From Streptomyces longispororuber (GTDB lineage: Bacteria; Actinomycetota; Actinomycetes; Streptomycetales; Streptomycetaceae): a stretch of DNA of 39,500 bases. Positions 14,635 to 22,040 of the stretch are shown in pieces. Each line of letters begins with the position of its first letter. The first letter of the stretch is position 1. Below the pieces are notes generated by a model. It had not been told where the DNA came from and made no database searches. It saw only the letters and a program-made list of their open reading frames with translations. The position numbers and the translations under genes were made by a program. The DNA lies in NCBI RefSeq assembly GCF_024448165.1, contig NZ_JAMOLN010000084.1, positions 1 to 39,500 of the forward strand, read 5' to 3'.

Positions 14635-14674
14635 CCGACCGGGGATACCCCACAAATGGGGTATCCCCGGTTGG
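14635..14674 (+). terminator. Very strong hairpin between rplO and secY
   Basis: ACCGGGGATACCCCA (14638-14652) pairs perfectly with TGGGGTATCCCCGGT (14657-14671) around a CAAA loop. A G-T wobble and two further C-G pairs extend the stem outward to 14635-14674. The sequence TCGTTCC follows, without a real T-tract. This is the longest perfect hairpin in the window and should stop or attenuate transcription, or protect the 3' end of the upstream mRNA. Confidence 0.75.
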
Positions 14675-14762
14675 TCGTTCCTAGGGGGGCATGTACGCCG
14701 GTAAGGTGGCGTCCGCTGTTAATTTCCGGGCTGTTGTGTGCCCCCGGCACCAATCCCGGGTT

Positions 14763-14789
14763 TTGACCGTTACCCATTCGTCGAATCCT
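14763..14789 (+). promoter_or_regulatory. Weak candidate secY promoter
   Basis: TTGACC (14763-14768) is a good -35 sequence and recurs at the rpsJ and rplM promoters. The nearest -10-like hexamer is AATCCT (14784-14789), 15 bases later, which is short spacing and lacks the leading T. Since a strong hairpin isolates secY, a promoter is expected in 14675-14830, but its exact place is uncertain. Confidence 0.25.
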
Positions 14790-14837
14790 CAAGACCGTCA
14801 CCTCTGACGCACGCGCGCGGGGGTCGCAGGAGGCACC

Positions 14838-16151
14838 GTGCTCACCGCGTTCGCCCGGGCGTTCAAGACGCCCGACCTGCGCAAGAAGCTGCTCTTCACG
14901 CTCGGCATCGTCGTCATCTACCGGCTCGGGGCGCACATCCCGATTCCCGGCGTGGATTACGGCAATGTCCAGACATGCATGGACCAGGCCAGCTCCAACA
15001 CCGGCCTGTTCGGTCTCGTCAACATGTTCAGCGGTGGCGCGCTGCTGCAGATCACGGTCTTCGCGCTCGGCATCATGCCGTACATCACCGCGAGCATCAT
15101 TCTGCAGCTGCTCACCGTGGTGATCCCGCGCCTCGAAGCCCTCAAGAAGGAGGGCCAGGCCGGTACGGCGAAGATCACGCAGTACACGCGTTACCTGACC
15201 GTCGCGCTCGCCATCCTCCAGGGCACGGGCCTCGTCGCCACCGCCCGGACCGGCGCCCTCTTCCAGGGCTGCCCCGTCGCGAGCCAGATCGTGCCCGACC
15301 AGTCGATCTTCATCACCATCACGATGGTCATCACGATGACCGCCGGTACCTGCGTGATGATGTGGCTCGGCGAGCTGATCACCGACCGCGGTATCGGCAA
15401 CGGCATGTCGATCCTGATGTTCATCTCGATCGCCGCCACGTTCCCGTCCGCCCTCTGGGCCATCAAGCAGCAGGGTTCGCTGGCCGACGGCTGGATCGAG
15501 TTCGGCACCGTCATCCTCGTCGGCCTGGTCATGGTCGGCCTGGTGGTCTTCGTCGAGCAGGCCCAGCGCCGTATTCCGGTCCAGTACGCGAAGCGCATGA
15601 TCGGCCGCCGTTCCTACGGCGGTACGTCTACGTACATCCCGCTCAAGGTGAACCAGGCAGGTGTGATCCCTGTCATCTTCGCGTCGTCCCTCCTCTACAT
15701 CCCCGCACTCGTCGCTCAGTTCGCAGGCGGCGACTCGCAGTGGAAGGTGTGGATCGACGACCACCTGACCAAGGGAAATCACCCGATTTACATCGTCACG
15801 TACTTCCTCCTGATCGTTTTCTTCGCGTTCTTCTACGTGGCGATCTCGTTCAACCCCGAGGAAGTCGCGGACAACATGAAGAAGTATGGTGGCTTCATCC
15901 CGGGCATCCGGGCTGGCCGACCGACCGCTGAGTACCTTTCGTACGTGCTCAACCGGATCACCTGGCCGGGTTCGCTGTACTTGGGTCTGATCGCTCTCGT
16001 ACCGACGATGGCGTTGGTTGGTTTCGGGGCAAACCAGAACTTCCCGTTCGGCGGTACGAGCATCCTCATCATCGTGGGTGTTGGTCTGGAGACGGTGAAG
16101 CAGATCGAGAGCCAGCTCCAGCAGCGCAATTACGAAGGGTTCCTCCGCTGA
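14838..16151 (+). CDS. secY: Preprotein translocase subunit SecY
   Basis: SecY (437 residues) forms the protein-conducting channel with SecE and SecG in the cytoplasmic membrane. Ten transmembrane segments can be followed, from LLFTLGIVVIYRLGAHIPIPG (segment 1) to GGTSILIIVGVGLETVKQIE (segment 10). The cytoplasmic loop VEQAQRRIPVQYAKR and the loop GGFIPGIRAGRPT, both needed for SecA and ribosome contact, are present. The start is GTG 14838 with a perfect AGGAGG at 14828-14833. The stop TGA overlaps the adk ATG by one base. Confidence 0.98.
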   Translation: MLTAFARAFKTPDLRKKLLFTLGIVVIYRLGAHIPIPGVDYGNVQTCMDQASSNTGLFGLVNMFSGGALLQITVFALGIMPYITASIILQLLTVVIPRLEALKKEGQAGTAKITQYTRYLTVALAILQGTGLVATARTGALFQGCPVASQIVPDQSIFITITMVITMTAGTCVMMWLGELITDRGIGNGMSILMFISIAATFPSALWAIKQQGSLADGWIEFGTVILVGLVMVGLVVFVEQAQRRIPVQYAKRMIGRRSYGGTSTYIPLKVNQAGVIPVIFASSLLYIPALVAQFAGGDSQWKVWIDDHLTKGNHPIYIVTYFLLIVFFAFFYVAISFNPEEVADNMKKYGGFIPGIRAGRPTAEYLSYVLNRITWPGSLYLGLIALVPTMALVGFGANQNFPFGGTSILIIVGVGLETVKQIESQLQQRNYEGFLR

Positions 16152-16798
16152 TGCGAATCGTCCTCGTCGGGCCGCCTGGTGCCGGCAAGGGAACGCAGGC
16201 CGCGTTCCTTGCCCAGAACCTGTCGATCCCGCACATCTCCACGGGCGACCTCTTCCGTGCCAACATCAGCCAGGGCACGGACCTCGGCAAGCAGGCGAAG
16301 TCCTACATGGACGCGGGCCAGCTGGTTCCGGACGAGGTCACCATCGGGATGGCCAAGGACCGCATGGAGCAGCAGGACGCCGTGAACGGCTTTCTGCTCG
16401 ACGGCTTCCCCCGCAACGTCTCGCAGGCCGAGGCGCTGGACGTCGCCCTCAAGGCCGACGACGTGAAGCTGGACGCGGTTCTGGACCTGGAGGTCCCCGA
16501 GGACGAGGTGGTCAAGCGCATCGCCGGCCGCCGCATCTGCCGTAACGACTCGGCGCACGTCTTCCACGTCGCGTACAAGCAGCCGAAGTCCGAGGGCGTC
16601 TGTGACGTCTGCGGCGGCGAGCTGTACCAGCGCGACGACGACAAGGAAGAGACCGTGCGCAAGCGGCTCGAGGTCTACCACACGCAGACCGAGCCGATCA
16701 TCGACTACTACCGGGAGCAGGGGCTCGTCGTGACGATCTCCGCCCTCGGCAAGGTCGAGGAGGTCACGGCGCGGGCCATGGAGGCCCTGGGACGCTAG
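16151..16798 (+). CDS. adk: Adenylate kinase
   Basis: This 215-residue enzyme interconverts ATP + AMP and 2 ADP. The P-loop is GPPGAGKGTQ (residues 7-16). The AMP-binding segment (STGDLFRANI) and LLDGFPRN (82-89) are intact, and the lid domain spans about 126-163. The lid contains Cys130, Cys151 and Cys154, but the usual fourth metal ligand three residues after the first Cys is Asp133. A zinc-type lid with an altered ligand set, or no zinc, is possible. It is coupled to secY by a one-base overlap and followed by a strong terminator-like hairpin. Confidence 0.98.
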   Translation: MRIVLVGPPGAGKGTQAAFLAQNLSIPHISTGDLFRANISQGTDLGKQAKSYMDAGQLVPDEVTIGMAKDRMEQQDAVNGFLLDGFPRNVSQAEALDVALKADDVKLDAVLDLEVPEDEVVKRIAGRRICRNDSAHVFHVAYKQPKSEGVCDVCGGELYQRDDDKEETVRKRLEVYHTQTEPIIDYYREQGLVVTISALGKVEEVTARAMEALGR

Positions 16799-16821
16799 TC
16801 CCGCTCTTCTTCTGTACGTGG

Positions 16822-16861
16822 CTGAGGCCGCGGTTCCCCGTCGGGGGGACCGCGGCCTTAG
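16822..16861 (+). terminator. Terminator-like hairpin after adk
   Basis: CTGAGGCCGCGGT (16822-16834) pairs with ACCGCGGCCTTAG (16849-16861), with one G-T wobble; the C-run 16836-16839 can pair with the inner G-run. There is no T-tract after it, which is common for streptomycete terminators. It separates secY-adk from map. Confidence 0.7.
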
Positions 16862-16913
16862 TGTTGGTGGGTACGTAAACCCTCGTACCGGATGACGGAG
16901 AGCGCAGGCCCCC

Positions 16914-17750
16914 ATGGTGCAGATCAAGACCCCCGACCAGATTCGCAAGATGCGGGAGGCGGGGCTTGTCGTCGCGGCGATCCACGCCGCGACCCGTGAG
17001 GCGGCCGTGCCGGGCGCGACCACCCGGGACCTGGACGAGGTCGCCCGCAAGGTCATCGCCGAGCACGGGGCGAAGTCGAACTTCCTCGGTTACGGCGGTT
17101 TCCCCGCCACGATCTGCACCTCGAAGAACGAGGTCGTGGTCCACGGCATCCCGAGCGAGAAGGTCGTCCTGGAGGACGGCGACATCATCTCGATCGACTG
17201 CGGCGCGATCATCGACGGCTGGCACGGCGACGCCGCGTACACCGCGTTCGTCGGCTCCGGTCACTCCCCGGAGCTGATCGAGCTGTCCCGGGTGACCGAG
17301 GAGTCGATGTGGGCGGGCATCGCCGCGATGAAGGCCGGTAACCGGCTGGTGGACATCTCCCGCGCCATCGAGACGTACATCCGCCGCCAGCCCAAGCCCG
17401 GCGGCGGCAAGTACGGGATCGTCGAGGACTACGGCGGCCACGGCATCGGCACCGAGATGCACATGGACCCGCACCTGCTGAACTACGTGGAGCGCCGCCG
17501 CGGCAAGGGCCCGAAGCTGGTCCCCGGCTTCTGCCTCGCGATCGAGCCGATGGTCTCCCTCGGCACCCCGCGCACCGAGGTCCTGGAGGACGACTGGACC
17601 GTCATCACGACGGACGGAACCTGGTCCTCGCACTGGGAGCACTCGGTCGCGCTGACCGAGGAGGGCCCGCTGGTGCTGACGGCGCCGGACGGCGGCAAGG
17701 CGAAGCTGGCGGAGATGGGCGTGACGGCGGCCCCCGACCCGCTGGGTTAG
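16914..17750 (+). CDS. map: Type I methionine aminopeptidase
   Basis: The enzyme (278 residues) removes the initiator Met from nascent proteins. All five metal ligands of the pita-bread fold are visible: Asp95 (ISIDCGAI), Asp106 (GWHGDAAY), His176 (YGGHGIGT), Glu211 (AIEPMV) and Glu242 (HWEHSV). No N-terminal SH3-binding extension is present. The start is ATG 16914, or the adjacent GTG 16917; the Shine-Dalgarno is weak (GGAG, about 14 bases away). It sits between adk and infA, as in many actinobacteria. A second map paralogue elsewhere would be usual but cannot be seen here. Confidence 0.97.
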   Translation: MVQIKTPDQIRKMREAGLVVAAIHAATREAAVPGATTRDLDEVARKVIAEHGAKSNFLGYGGFPATICTSKNEVVVHGIPSEKVVLEDGDIISIDCGAIIDGWHGDAAYTAFVGSGHSPELIELSRVTEESMWAGIAAMKAGNRLVDISRAIETYIRRQPKPGGGKYGIVEDYGGHGIGTEMHMDPHLLNYVERRRGKGPKLVPGFCLAIEPMVSLGTPRTEVLEDDWTVITTDGTWSSHWEHSVALTEEGPLVLTAPDGGKAKLAEMGVTAAPDPLG

Positions 17751-17800
17751 GCCCCTGTTGGTGTGCTTAGTGATCTTTGTGGTAGGGCAGAATCCCTGGA

Positions 17801-17830
17801 TTCGTCTTTCTGGGGGTACTGACGTAGACT
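17801..17830 (+). promoter_or_regulatory. Candidate infA promoter
   Basis: TAGACT (17825-17830) is an excellent TANNNT -10 element. TTCGTC (17801-17806), 18 bases upstream, is a poor -35. The 159-base gap between map and infA and the need for high IF1 expression make a promoter here plausible. The predicted leader is about 73 bases. Confidence 0.4.
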
Positions 17831-17909
17831 GACTCGTCGGCTCTCGTGTACTGGCATGTCCGCATGTCAAGCAAGAGTCGATCAAGGTAGTCGATTCGAA
17901 GGGCGAAGC

Positions 17910-18131
17910 GTGGCCAAGAAGCAAGGTGCCATCGAGATCGAAGGCACTGTCGTCGAGTCTCTTCCGAACGCCATGTTCAAGGTGGAGCTCCAGAACGGCC
18001 ACCAGGTCCTGGCACACATCAGCGGCAAGATGCGCATGCACTACATCCGCATCCTCCCTGACGACCGGGTCGTGGTGGAGTTGTCTCCGTACGACCTGAC
18101 GCGTGGCCGGATCGTCTACCGGTACAAGTAG
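17910..18131 (+). CDS. infA: Translation initiation factor IF-1
   Basis: IF-1 (73 residues) is an S1-like OB-fold protein that occupies the A site during initiation. The family sequence is complete from AKKQGAIEIEGTVVESLPNA through HISGKMRMHYIRILPDDRV to GRIVYRYK. The start is GTG 17910 with GAAGGG at 17898-17903; an upstream in-frame ATG at 17856 has no Shine-Dalgarno and would add 18 non-homologous residues. It is followed by rpmJ, rpsM and rpsK as in the alpha operons of Gram-positive bacteria. Confidence 0.98.
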   Translation: MAKKQGAIEIEGTVVESLPNAMFKVELQNGHQVLAHISGKMRMHYIRILPDDRVVVELSPYDLTRGRIVYRYK

Positions 18132-18190
18132 ATCTTGCCCGAGCTCCGCTTTCTGCGGGCCGCCGGCAACTGACCCGGAGAACCTCACCC

Positions 18191-18304
18191 ATGAAGGTCA
18201 AGCCGAGCGTCAAGAAGATCTGCGACAAGTGCAGGGTGATCCGCCGTCACGGTCGGGTCATGGTGATCTGCGACAACCCGCGCCACAAGCAGCGCCAGGG
18301 CTGA
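18191..18304 (+). CDS. rpmJ: 50S ribosomal protein L36, zinc-binding type
   Basis: L36 is only 37 residues (MKVKPSVKKICDKCRVIRRH and on to RHKQRQG). The zinc ligands Cys11, Cys14, Cys27 and His32 are all present, marking it as the zinc form. It stabilises 23S rRNA near the L7/L12 stalk base. The ATG at 18191 follows GGAGAACCTCACCC, whose GGAG (18177-18180) is about ten bases upstream. It sits in the invariant position between infA and rpsM. Confidence 0.97.
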   Translation: MKVKPSVKKICDKCRVIRRHGRVMVICDNPRHKQRQG

Positions 18305-18517
18305 CGCAGACCCGTTAACTGCAGTTCGTTCGCAGAGTTCGCGCGACGCAGCACATTGAGTACATACGCAGAACCCGCCGGCGGTGGAATCCTCCACCGT
18401 GGCGACACCCTCGGTCGGAGGCCGAGGACCCAGTTCGTACCGACTCTCCTTTGACGGAGGGAACGGCGGATGGGAGCGGTTCTGCTGCAGACCTCCGAGT
18501 ATCAACAGGAGCCATGA
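18305..18517 (+). promoter_or_regulatory. rpsM leader with hairpins and a short ORF
   Basis: This 213-base gap holds the palindrome AACTGCAGTT (18317-18326), a seven-pair hairpin CGGTGGA/TCCACCG (18382-18388 with 18393-18399) and a six-pair hairpin CCTCGG/CCGAGG (18409-18414 with 18422-18427). A well-formed 15-codon ORF at 18470-18517 ends flush against rpsM. It resembles a regulatory leader rather than spacer. Confidence 0.55.
18470..18517 (+). CDS. Candidate 15-codon leader peptide abutting rpsM
   Basis: ATG at 18470 has GGAGGG (18456-18461) exactly eight bases upstream, as good a site as any r-protein gene here. The frame encodes MGAVLLQTSEYQQEP and stops at TGA 18515-18517, directly followed by the rpsM ATG (TGA-ATG). 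The rpsM Shine-Dalgarno AGGAG (18507-18511) lies inside the frame. Translation of this peptide would therefore deliver ribosomes straight to rpsM and keep upstream hairpins from closing over it. I know of no family for it; the case rests on start signal, spacing and termination position. It is the strongest of the three leader-peptide candidates. Confidence 0.5.
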   Translation: MGAVLLQTSEYQQEP

Positions 18518-18898
18518 ATGGCACGCCTTGAAGGTGTTGACCTCCCGCGCGACAAGCGCGTCGAGGTTGCCCTCACGTACGTGTTCGGTATCGGTCGTAC
18601 CCGCGCCCAGCAGACGCTGGACGCCACCGGTGTGGACCGCAACATCCGTGTTCGCGACCTGAGCGAGGAAGACCTCGTCAAGCTTCGCGAGTACGTGGAC
18701 CAGAACTTCCAGACCGAGGGTGACCTCCGTCGCGAGATTCAGGCCGACATCCGCCGCAAGGTCGAGATCGGCTGCTACCAGGGTCTGCGTCACCGTCGCG
18801 GCCTGCCGGTCCGCGGTCAGCGCACCAGCACGAACGCTCGTACCCGCAAGGGCCCGCGTCGCGCCATCGCCGGTAAGAAGAAGCCGGGCAAGAAGTAG
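18518..18898 (+). CDS. rpsM: 30S ribosomal protein S13
   Basis: S13 (126 residues) lies in the head, forms bridges to the large subunit and contacts P-site tRNA with its basic tail. The sequence runs MARLEGVDLPRDKRVEVALT, a helix-hairpin-helix region (TYVFGIGRTRAQQTL), the RGLPVRGQRTSTNARTRKG segment and the Lys-rich end KKKPGKK. The correct ATG is 18518: AGGAG lies six bases upstream, and an out-of-frame ATG four bases earlier belongs to no gene. rpsK follows after 65 bases. Confidence 0.98.
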   Translation: MARLEGVDLPRDKRVEVALTYVFGIGRTRAQQTLDATGVDRNIRVRDLSEEDLVKLREYVDQNFQTEGDLRREIQADIRRKVEIGCYQGLRHRRGLPVRGQRTSTNARTRKGPRRAIAGKKKPGKK

Positions 18899-18963
18899 TC
18901 CACAGCGGACGCTTTTCAGCGGTCTTCGCTGTAGGACCGACCACCTCCCTGTAGGAGAACGAC

Positions 18964-19368
18964 ATGCCCCCCAAGGGTCGTCAGGGCGCTGCCAAGAAGG
19001 TGCGCCGCAAGGAAAAGAAGAACGTCGCTCACGGCCACGCGCACATCAAGAGCACGTTCAACAACACGATCGTGTCCATCACGGACCCGACCGGCAACGT
19101 GATCTCGTGGGCCTCCGCCGGCCACGTCGGCTTCAAGGGCTCCCGCAAGTCCACGCCGTTCGCCGCGCAGATGGCTGCCGAGTCGGCCGCCCGTCGCGCG
19201 CAGGAGCACGGCATGCGCAAGGTCGACGTCTTCGTCAAGGGCCCGGGTTCCGGTCGCGAGACCGCCATCCGTTCGCTCCAGGCGACCGGTCTTGAGGTCG
19301 GCTCGATCCAGGACGTGACGCCCACGCCGCACAACGGCTGCCGTCCGCCCAAGCGTCGTCGCGTCTGA
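18964..19368 (+). CDS. rpsK: 30S ribosomal protein S11
   Basis: S11 (134 residues) is a platform protein near the E site that binds helix 45 with S18 and S21. The family sequence NVAHGHAHIKSTFNNTIVSI followed by TDPTGNVISWASAGHVGFKG and the C-terminal DVTPTPHNGCRPPKRRRV is complete. The ATG has TAGGAG eight bases upstream. A small hairpin CAGCG/CGCTG (18917-18931) lies in the gap before it. A long stem-loop after the gene separates it from rpoA. Confidence 0.98.
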   Translation: MPPKGRQGAAKKVRRKEKKNVAHGHAHIKSTFNNTIVSITDPTGNVISWASAGHVGFKGSRKSTPFAAQMAAESAARRAQEHGMRKVDVFVKGPGSGRETAIRSLQATGLEVGSIQDVTPTPHNGCRPPKRRRV

Positions 19369-19394
19369 CGCACGACCGCTTGGTCAGAGGATTT

Positions 19395-19428
19395 CGGGCG
19401 GTACGGCTCTTTCGGGCCGTGCCGCCCG
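19395..19428 (+). terminator. Long stem-loop between rpsK and rpoA
   Basis: CGGGCGGTACGGCTC (19395-19409) pairs with GGGCCGTGCCGCCCG (19414-19428) over 15 pairs, two of them G-T, with a TTTC loop. GTACCC follows, with no T-tract. It may attenuate transcription into rpoA or mark an RNA-processing point that sets polymerase subunit and ribosomal protein levels separately. Confidence 0.6.
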
Positions 19429-19489
19429 TACCCTTGCAGTACAAGTCGGGCATCAAATAGTGGGTGCCCATGACTGAAGGATGCATTTC

Positions 19490-20512
19490 ATGCTGATTGC
19501 TCAGCGTCCCTCGTTGACCGAAGAGGTCGTCGACGAGTTCCGGTCCCGGTTCGTGATCGAGCCGCTGGAGCCGGGCTTCGGTTACACCCTCGGCAACTCC
19601 CTCCGCCGGACCCTTCTCTCCTCGATCCCGGGTGCGGCGGTCACGTCCATCCGTATCGACGGTGTCCTGCACGAGTTCACCACCGTGCCGGGCGTCAAGG
19701 AAGACGTCACCGACCTGATCCTCAACATCAAGCAGCTGGTCGTCTCCTCGGAGCACGACGAGCCGGTCGTGATGTACCTGCGCAAGCAGGGCCCGGGTCT
19801 GGTCACCGCCGCCGACATCGCGCCCCCGGCCGGTGTCGAGGTGCACAACCCCGACCTCGTCCTCGCCACGCTGAACGGCAAGGGCAAGCTGGAGATGGAG
19901 CTGACCGTCGAGCGCGGTCGCGGCTACGTCTCCGCCGTCCAGAACAAGCAGGTCGGTCAGGAGATCGGGCGCATCCCGGTCGACTCGATCTACTCGCCGG
20001 TTCTGAAGGTCACGTACAAGGTCGAGGCCACGCGTGTCGAGCAGCGCACCGACTTCGACAAGCTGATCGTCGACGTCGAGACCAAGCAGGCCATGCGGCC
20101 GCGCGACGCCATGGCGTCCGCCGGTAAGACGCTGGTCGAGCTGTTCGGTCTCGCCCGCGAGCTGAACATCGACGCCGAGGGCATCGACATGGGTCCGTCC
20201 CCGACGGACGCCGCGCTCGCCGCCGATCTGGCGCTGCCGATCGAGGAGCTGGAGCTCACCGTTCGGTCGTACAACTGCCTCAAGCGCGAGGGCATCCACT
20301 CCGTGGGTGAGCTCGTGGCCCGCTCGGAGGCCGACCTGCTCGACATCCGCAACTTCGGTGCGAAGTCGATCGACGAGGTCAAGGCGAAGCTGGCCGGTAT
20401 GGGCCTCGCCCTGAAGGACTCGCCTCCCGGCTTCGACCCGACCGCCGCCGCCGACGCCTTCGGCGCCGACGACGACGCGGACGCCGGTTTCGTGGAGACC
20501 GAGCAGTACTGA
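19490..20512 (+). CDS. rpoA: DNA-directed RNA polymerase subunit alpha
   Basis: The product is 340 residues, the usual streptomycete length. The N-terminal dimerisation and assembly domain (to about 230) contains PLEPGFGYTLGNSLRRTLLS and the typical VEATRVEQRTDFDKLIVDVE. The C-terminal domain (about 250-310), which binds UP elements and activators, shows ELELTVRSYNCLKREGIHSV. An acidic tail (GADDDADAGFVETEQY) follows. ATG 19490 has GAAGGA (19476-19481) at good spacing; the in-frame ATG 19481 touches that site and is not usable. A tiny frame (19470-19496, eight codons) overlaps the start but has a weak site. Confidence 0.98.
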   Translation: MLIAQRPSLTEEVVDEFRSRFVIEPLEPGFGYTLGNSLRRTLLSSIPGAAVTSIRIDGVLHEFTTVPGVKEDVTDLILNIKQLVVSSEHDEPVVMYLRKQGPGLVTAADIAPPAGVEVHNPDLVLATLNGKGKLEMELTVERGRGYVSAVQNKQVGQEIGRIPVDSIYSPVLKVTYKVEATRVEQRTDFDKLIVDVETKQAMRPRDAMASAGKTLVELFGLARELNIDAEGIDMGPSPTDAALAADLALPIEELELTVRSYNCLKREGIHSVGELVARSEADLLDIRNFGAKSIDEVKAKLAGMGLALKDSPPGFDPTAAADAFGADDDADAGFVETEQY

Positions 20513-20594
20513 TGTGACTGCCCGCAGGCATCCGTCTGTGGGGCCCTGACCCCGGTACCTGATACGGCCGGGGCAGACACCTAGGAGAAACACC

Positions 20595-21092
20595 ATGCCG
20601 AAGCCCACCAAGGGTGCCCGTCTGGGCGGCAGCGCCGCGCACGAGAAGCTGCTCCTCGCGAACCTCGCGAAGAGCCTCTTCGAGCACGGCAAGATCACGA
20701 CGACCGAGGCCAAGGCCCGTCGTCTGCGCCCGTACGCGGAGCGTCTGGTCACCAAGGCGAAGAAGGGCGACCTTCACAACCGCCGTCAGGTGCTCACGGT
20801 CATCACGGACAAGAGCGTCGTCCACACGCTCTTCACCGAGATCGCCCCGCGCTACGAGAACCGTCCGGGTGGTTACACCCGTATCACCAAGATCGGTAAC
20901 CGTCGTGGCGACAACGCGCCCATGGCTGTCATCGAGCTGGTCGAGGCCCTGACGGTCGCGCAGCAGGCCACCGGTGAGGCCGAGGCCGCCACCAAGCGTG
21001 CCGCCAAGGACGCCGAGGCTGCCGCTCCGGCCGCCGAGGTCGTCGAGGACGCCAAGCCGGCCGAGGCCGCCGAGGAGTCCAAGGACGCCTGA
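20595..21092 (+). CDS. rplQ: 50S ribosomal protein L17 with Ala-rich tail
   Basis: L17 is near the tunnel exit. The core of about 120 residues (MPKPTKGARLGGSAAHEKLL; KITTTEAKARRLRPYAERL; NRPGGYTRITKIGNRRGDNA, then PMAVIELVE) is followed by roughly 40 Ala/Glu/Lys-rich residues (EAEAATKRAAKDAEAAAPAA and on), giving 165 in total. The tail is probably disordered. The ATG has TAGGAGAAA upstream. It lies 82 bases after rpoA and ends the r-protein block; a genuine T-tract terminator follows. Confidence 0.98.
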   Translation: MPKPTKGARLGGSAAHEKLLLANLAKSLFEHGKITTTEAKARRLRPYAERLVTKAKKGDLHNRRQVLTVITDKSVVHTLFTEIAPRYENRPGGYTRITKIGNRRGDNAPMAVIELVEALTVAQQATGEAEAATKRAAKDAEAAAPAAEVVEDAKPAEAAEESKDA

Positions 21093-21113
21093 GGCTTCCA
21101 GCCTCGAGTGTTG

Positions 21114-21148
21114 AGCGGGTCCGTCCCTGTGGGGGCGGGCCCGCTTTT
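21114..21148 (+). terminator. Rho-independent terminator after rplQ
   Basis: AGCGGGTCCGTCCC (21114-21127) pairs with GGGGCGGGCCCGCT (21132-21145) through 14 positions, two of them G-T wobbles, with a TGTG loop. TTTT then CCGTTT follow, the best T-tract of any hairpin in the window. It should end the alpha operon mRNA, with truA read through or transcribed separately. Confidence 0.85.
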
Positions 21149-21185
21149 CCGTTTCCCCCGGGTATGCGAATGAAGGATGCAGAGC

Positions 21186-22040
21186 GTGAGTGACGAGGTA
21201 GCGGACGGGTTCGTGCGGGTGCGGCTCGATCTGTCGTACGACGGCAAGGACTTCTCCGGGTGGGCCAAGCAGGCCGGCGGGCGGCGGACCGTGCAGGGGG
21301 AGATCGAGGACGCGCTGCGGACCGTGACCCGGTCCGCGGAGACGTACGAGCTGACCGTGGCCGGGCGGACCGACTCGGGGGTGCACGCGCGGGGGCAGGT
21401 GGCGCACGTGGACCTGCCGGTGGACGTGTGGGCCGAGCACGCGGAGAAGCTGCTCAAGCGGCTGGCCGGGCGGCTCTCGAAGGACGTGCGGATCTGGTCG
21501 GCGGCCGAGGCGCCGAGCGGGTTCAACGCGCGGTTCTCGGCGGTGTGGCGGCGGTACGCGTATCGCGTGACGGATCATCCAGGGGGCGTCGATCCGCTGC
21601 TGCGGGGGCACGTCCTGTGGCACGACTGGCCGCTGGACGTCGACGCCATGAACGAGGCGGCGCGGCGGCTGCTCGGGGAGCACGACTTCGCCGCCTACTG
21701 CAAGCGGCGGGAGGGCGCCACGACCATTCGTACGCTGCAGGAGCTGAGCCTGGTCCGCGGCGACGACGGGATCATCACGGCGACCGTGCGGGCCGACGCG
21801 TTCTGCCACAACATGGTGCGCTCGCTCATCGGGGCGCTGCTGTTCGTGGGCGACGGGCACCGGGGGAGTGACTGGCCGGGGAAGGTGCTGGCCGCCGGGG
21901 TACGGGACTCCGCCGTGCACGTGGTGCGTCCGCACGGGCTGACGCTGGAGGAAGTCGGTTATCCCGCCGATGAGTTGCTCGCCGCGCGGAACCTGGAGGC
22001 GCGCAACAGGCGGACGCTTCCCGGGGCCGGGTGCTGCTGA
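21186..22040 (+). CDS. truA: tRNA pseudouridine(38-40) synthase TruA
   Basis: TruA (284 residues) makes pseudouridine at positions 38-40 of the tRNA anticodon stem. The catalytic Asp63 lies in AGRTDSGVHARGQ, and the family motifs DLSYDGKDFSGWAKQ, FNARFSAVWRRYAYRV and FCHNMVRSLIGALLFVGDG are intact. GTG 21186 is chosen because GAAGGA (21172-21177) is eight bases upstream; the ATG at 21177 overlaps that site. Codon choice is more uniformly GC-ending with many CGG and GGG codons, unlike the highly expressed r-protein genes just before it. Its place after rplQ is common in bacteria. Confidence 0.97.
   Translation: MSDEVADGFVRVRLDLSYDGKDFSGWAKQAGGRRTVQGEIEDALRTVTRSAETYELTVAGRTDSGVHARGQVAHVDLPVDVWAEHAEKLLKRLAGRLSKDVRIWSAAEAPSGFNARFSAVWRRYAYRVTDHPGGVDPLLRGHVLWHDWPLDVDAMNEAARRLLGEHDFAAYCKRREGATTIRTLQELSLVRGDDGIITATVRADAFCHNMVRSLIGALLFVGDGHRGSDWPGKVLAAGVRDSAVHVVRPHGLTLEEVGYPADELLAARNLEARNRRTLPGAGCC

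Noticed and set aside
14691..14807. A 38-codon frame before secY (ATG 14691)
   Set aside because: The G-run is only one or two bases from the ATG, the frame ends 30 bases before secY, and secY has its own perfect Shine-Dalgarno, so coupling is not needed.
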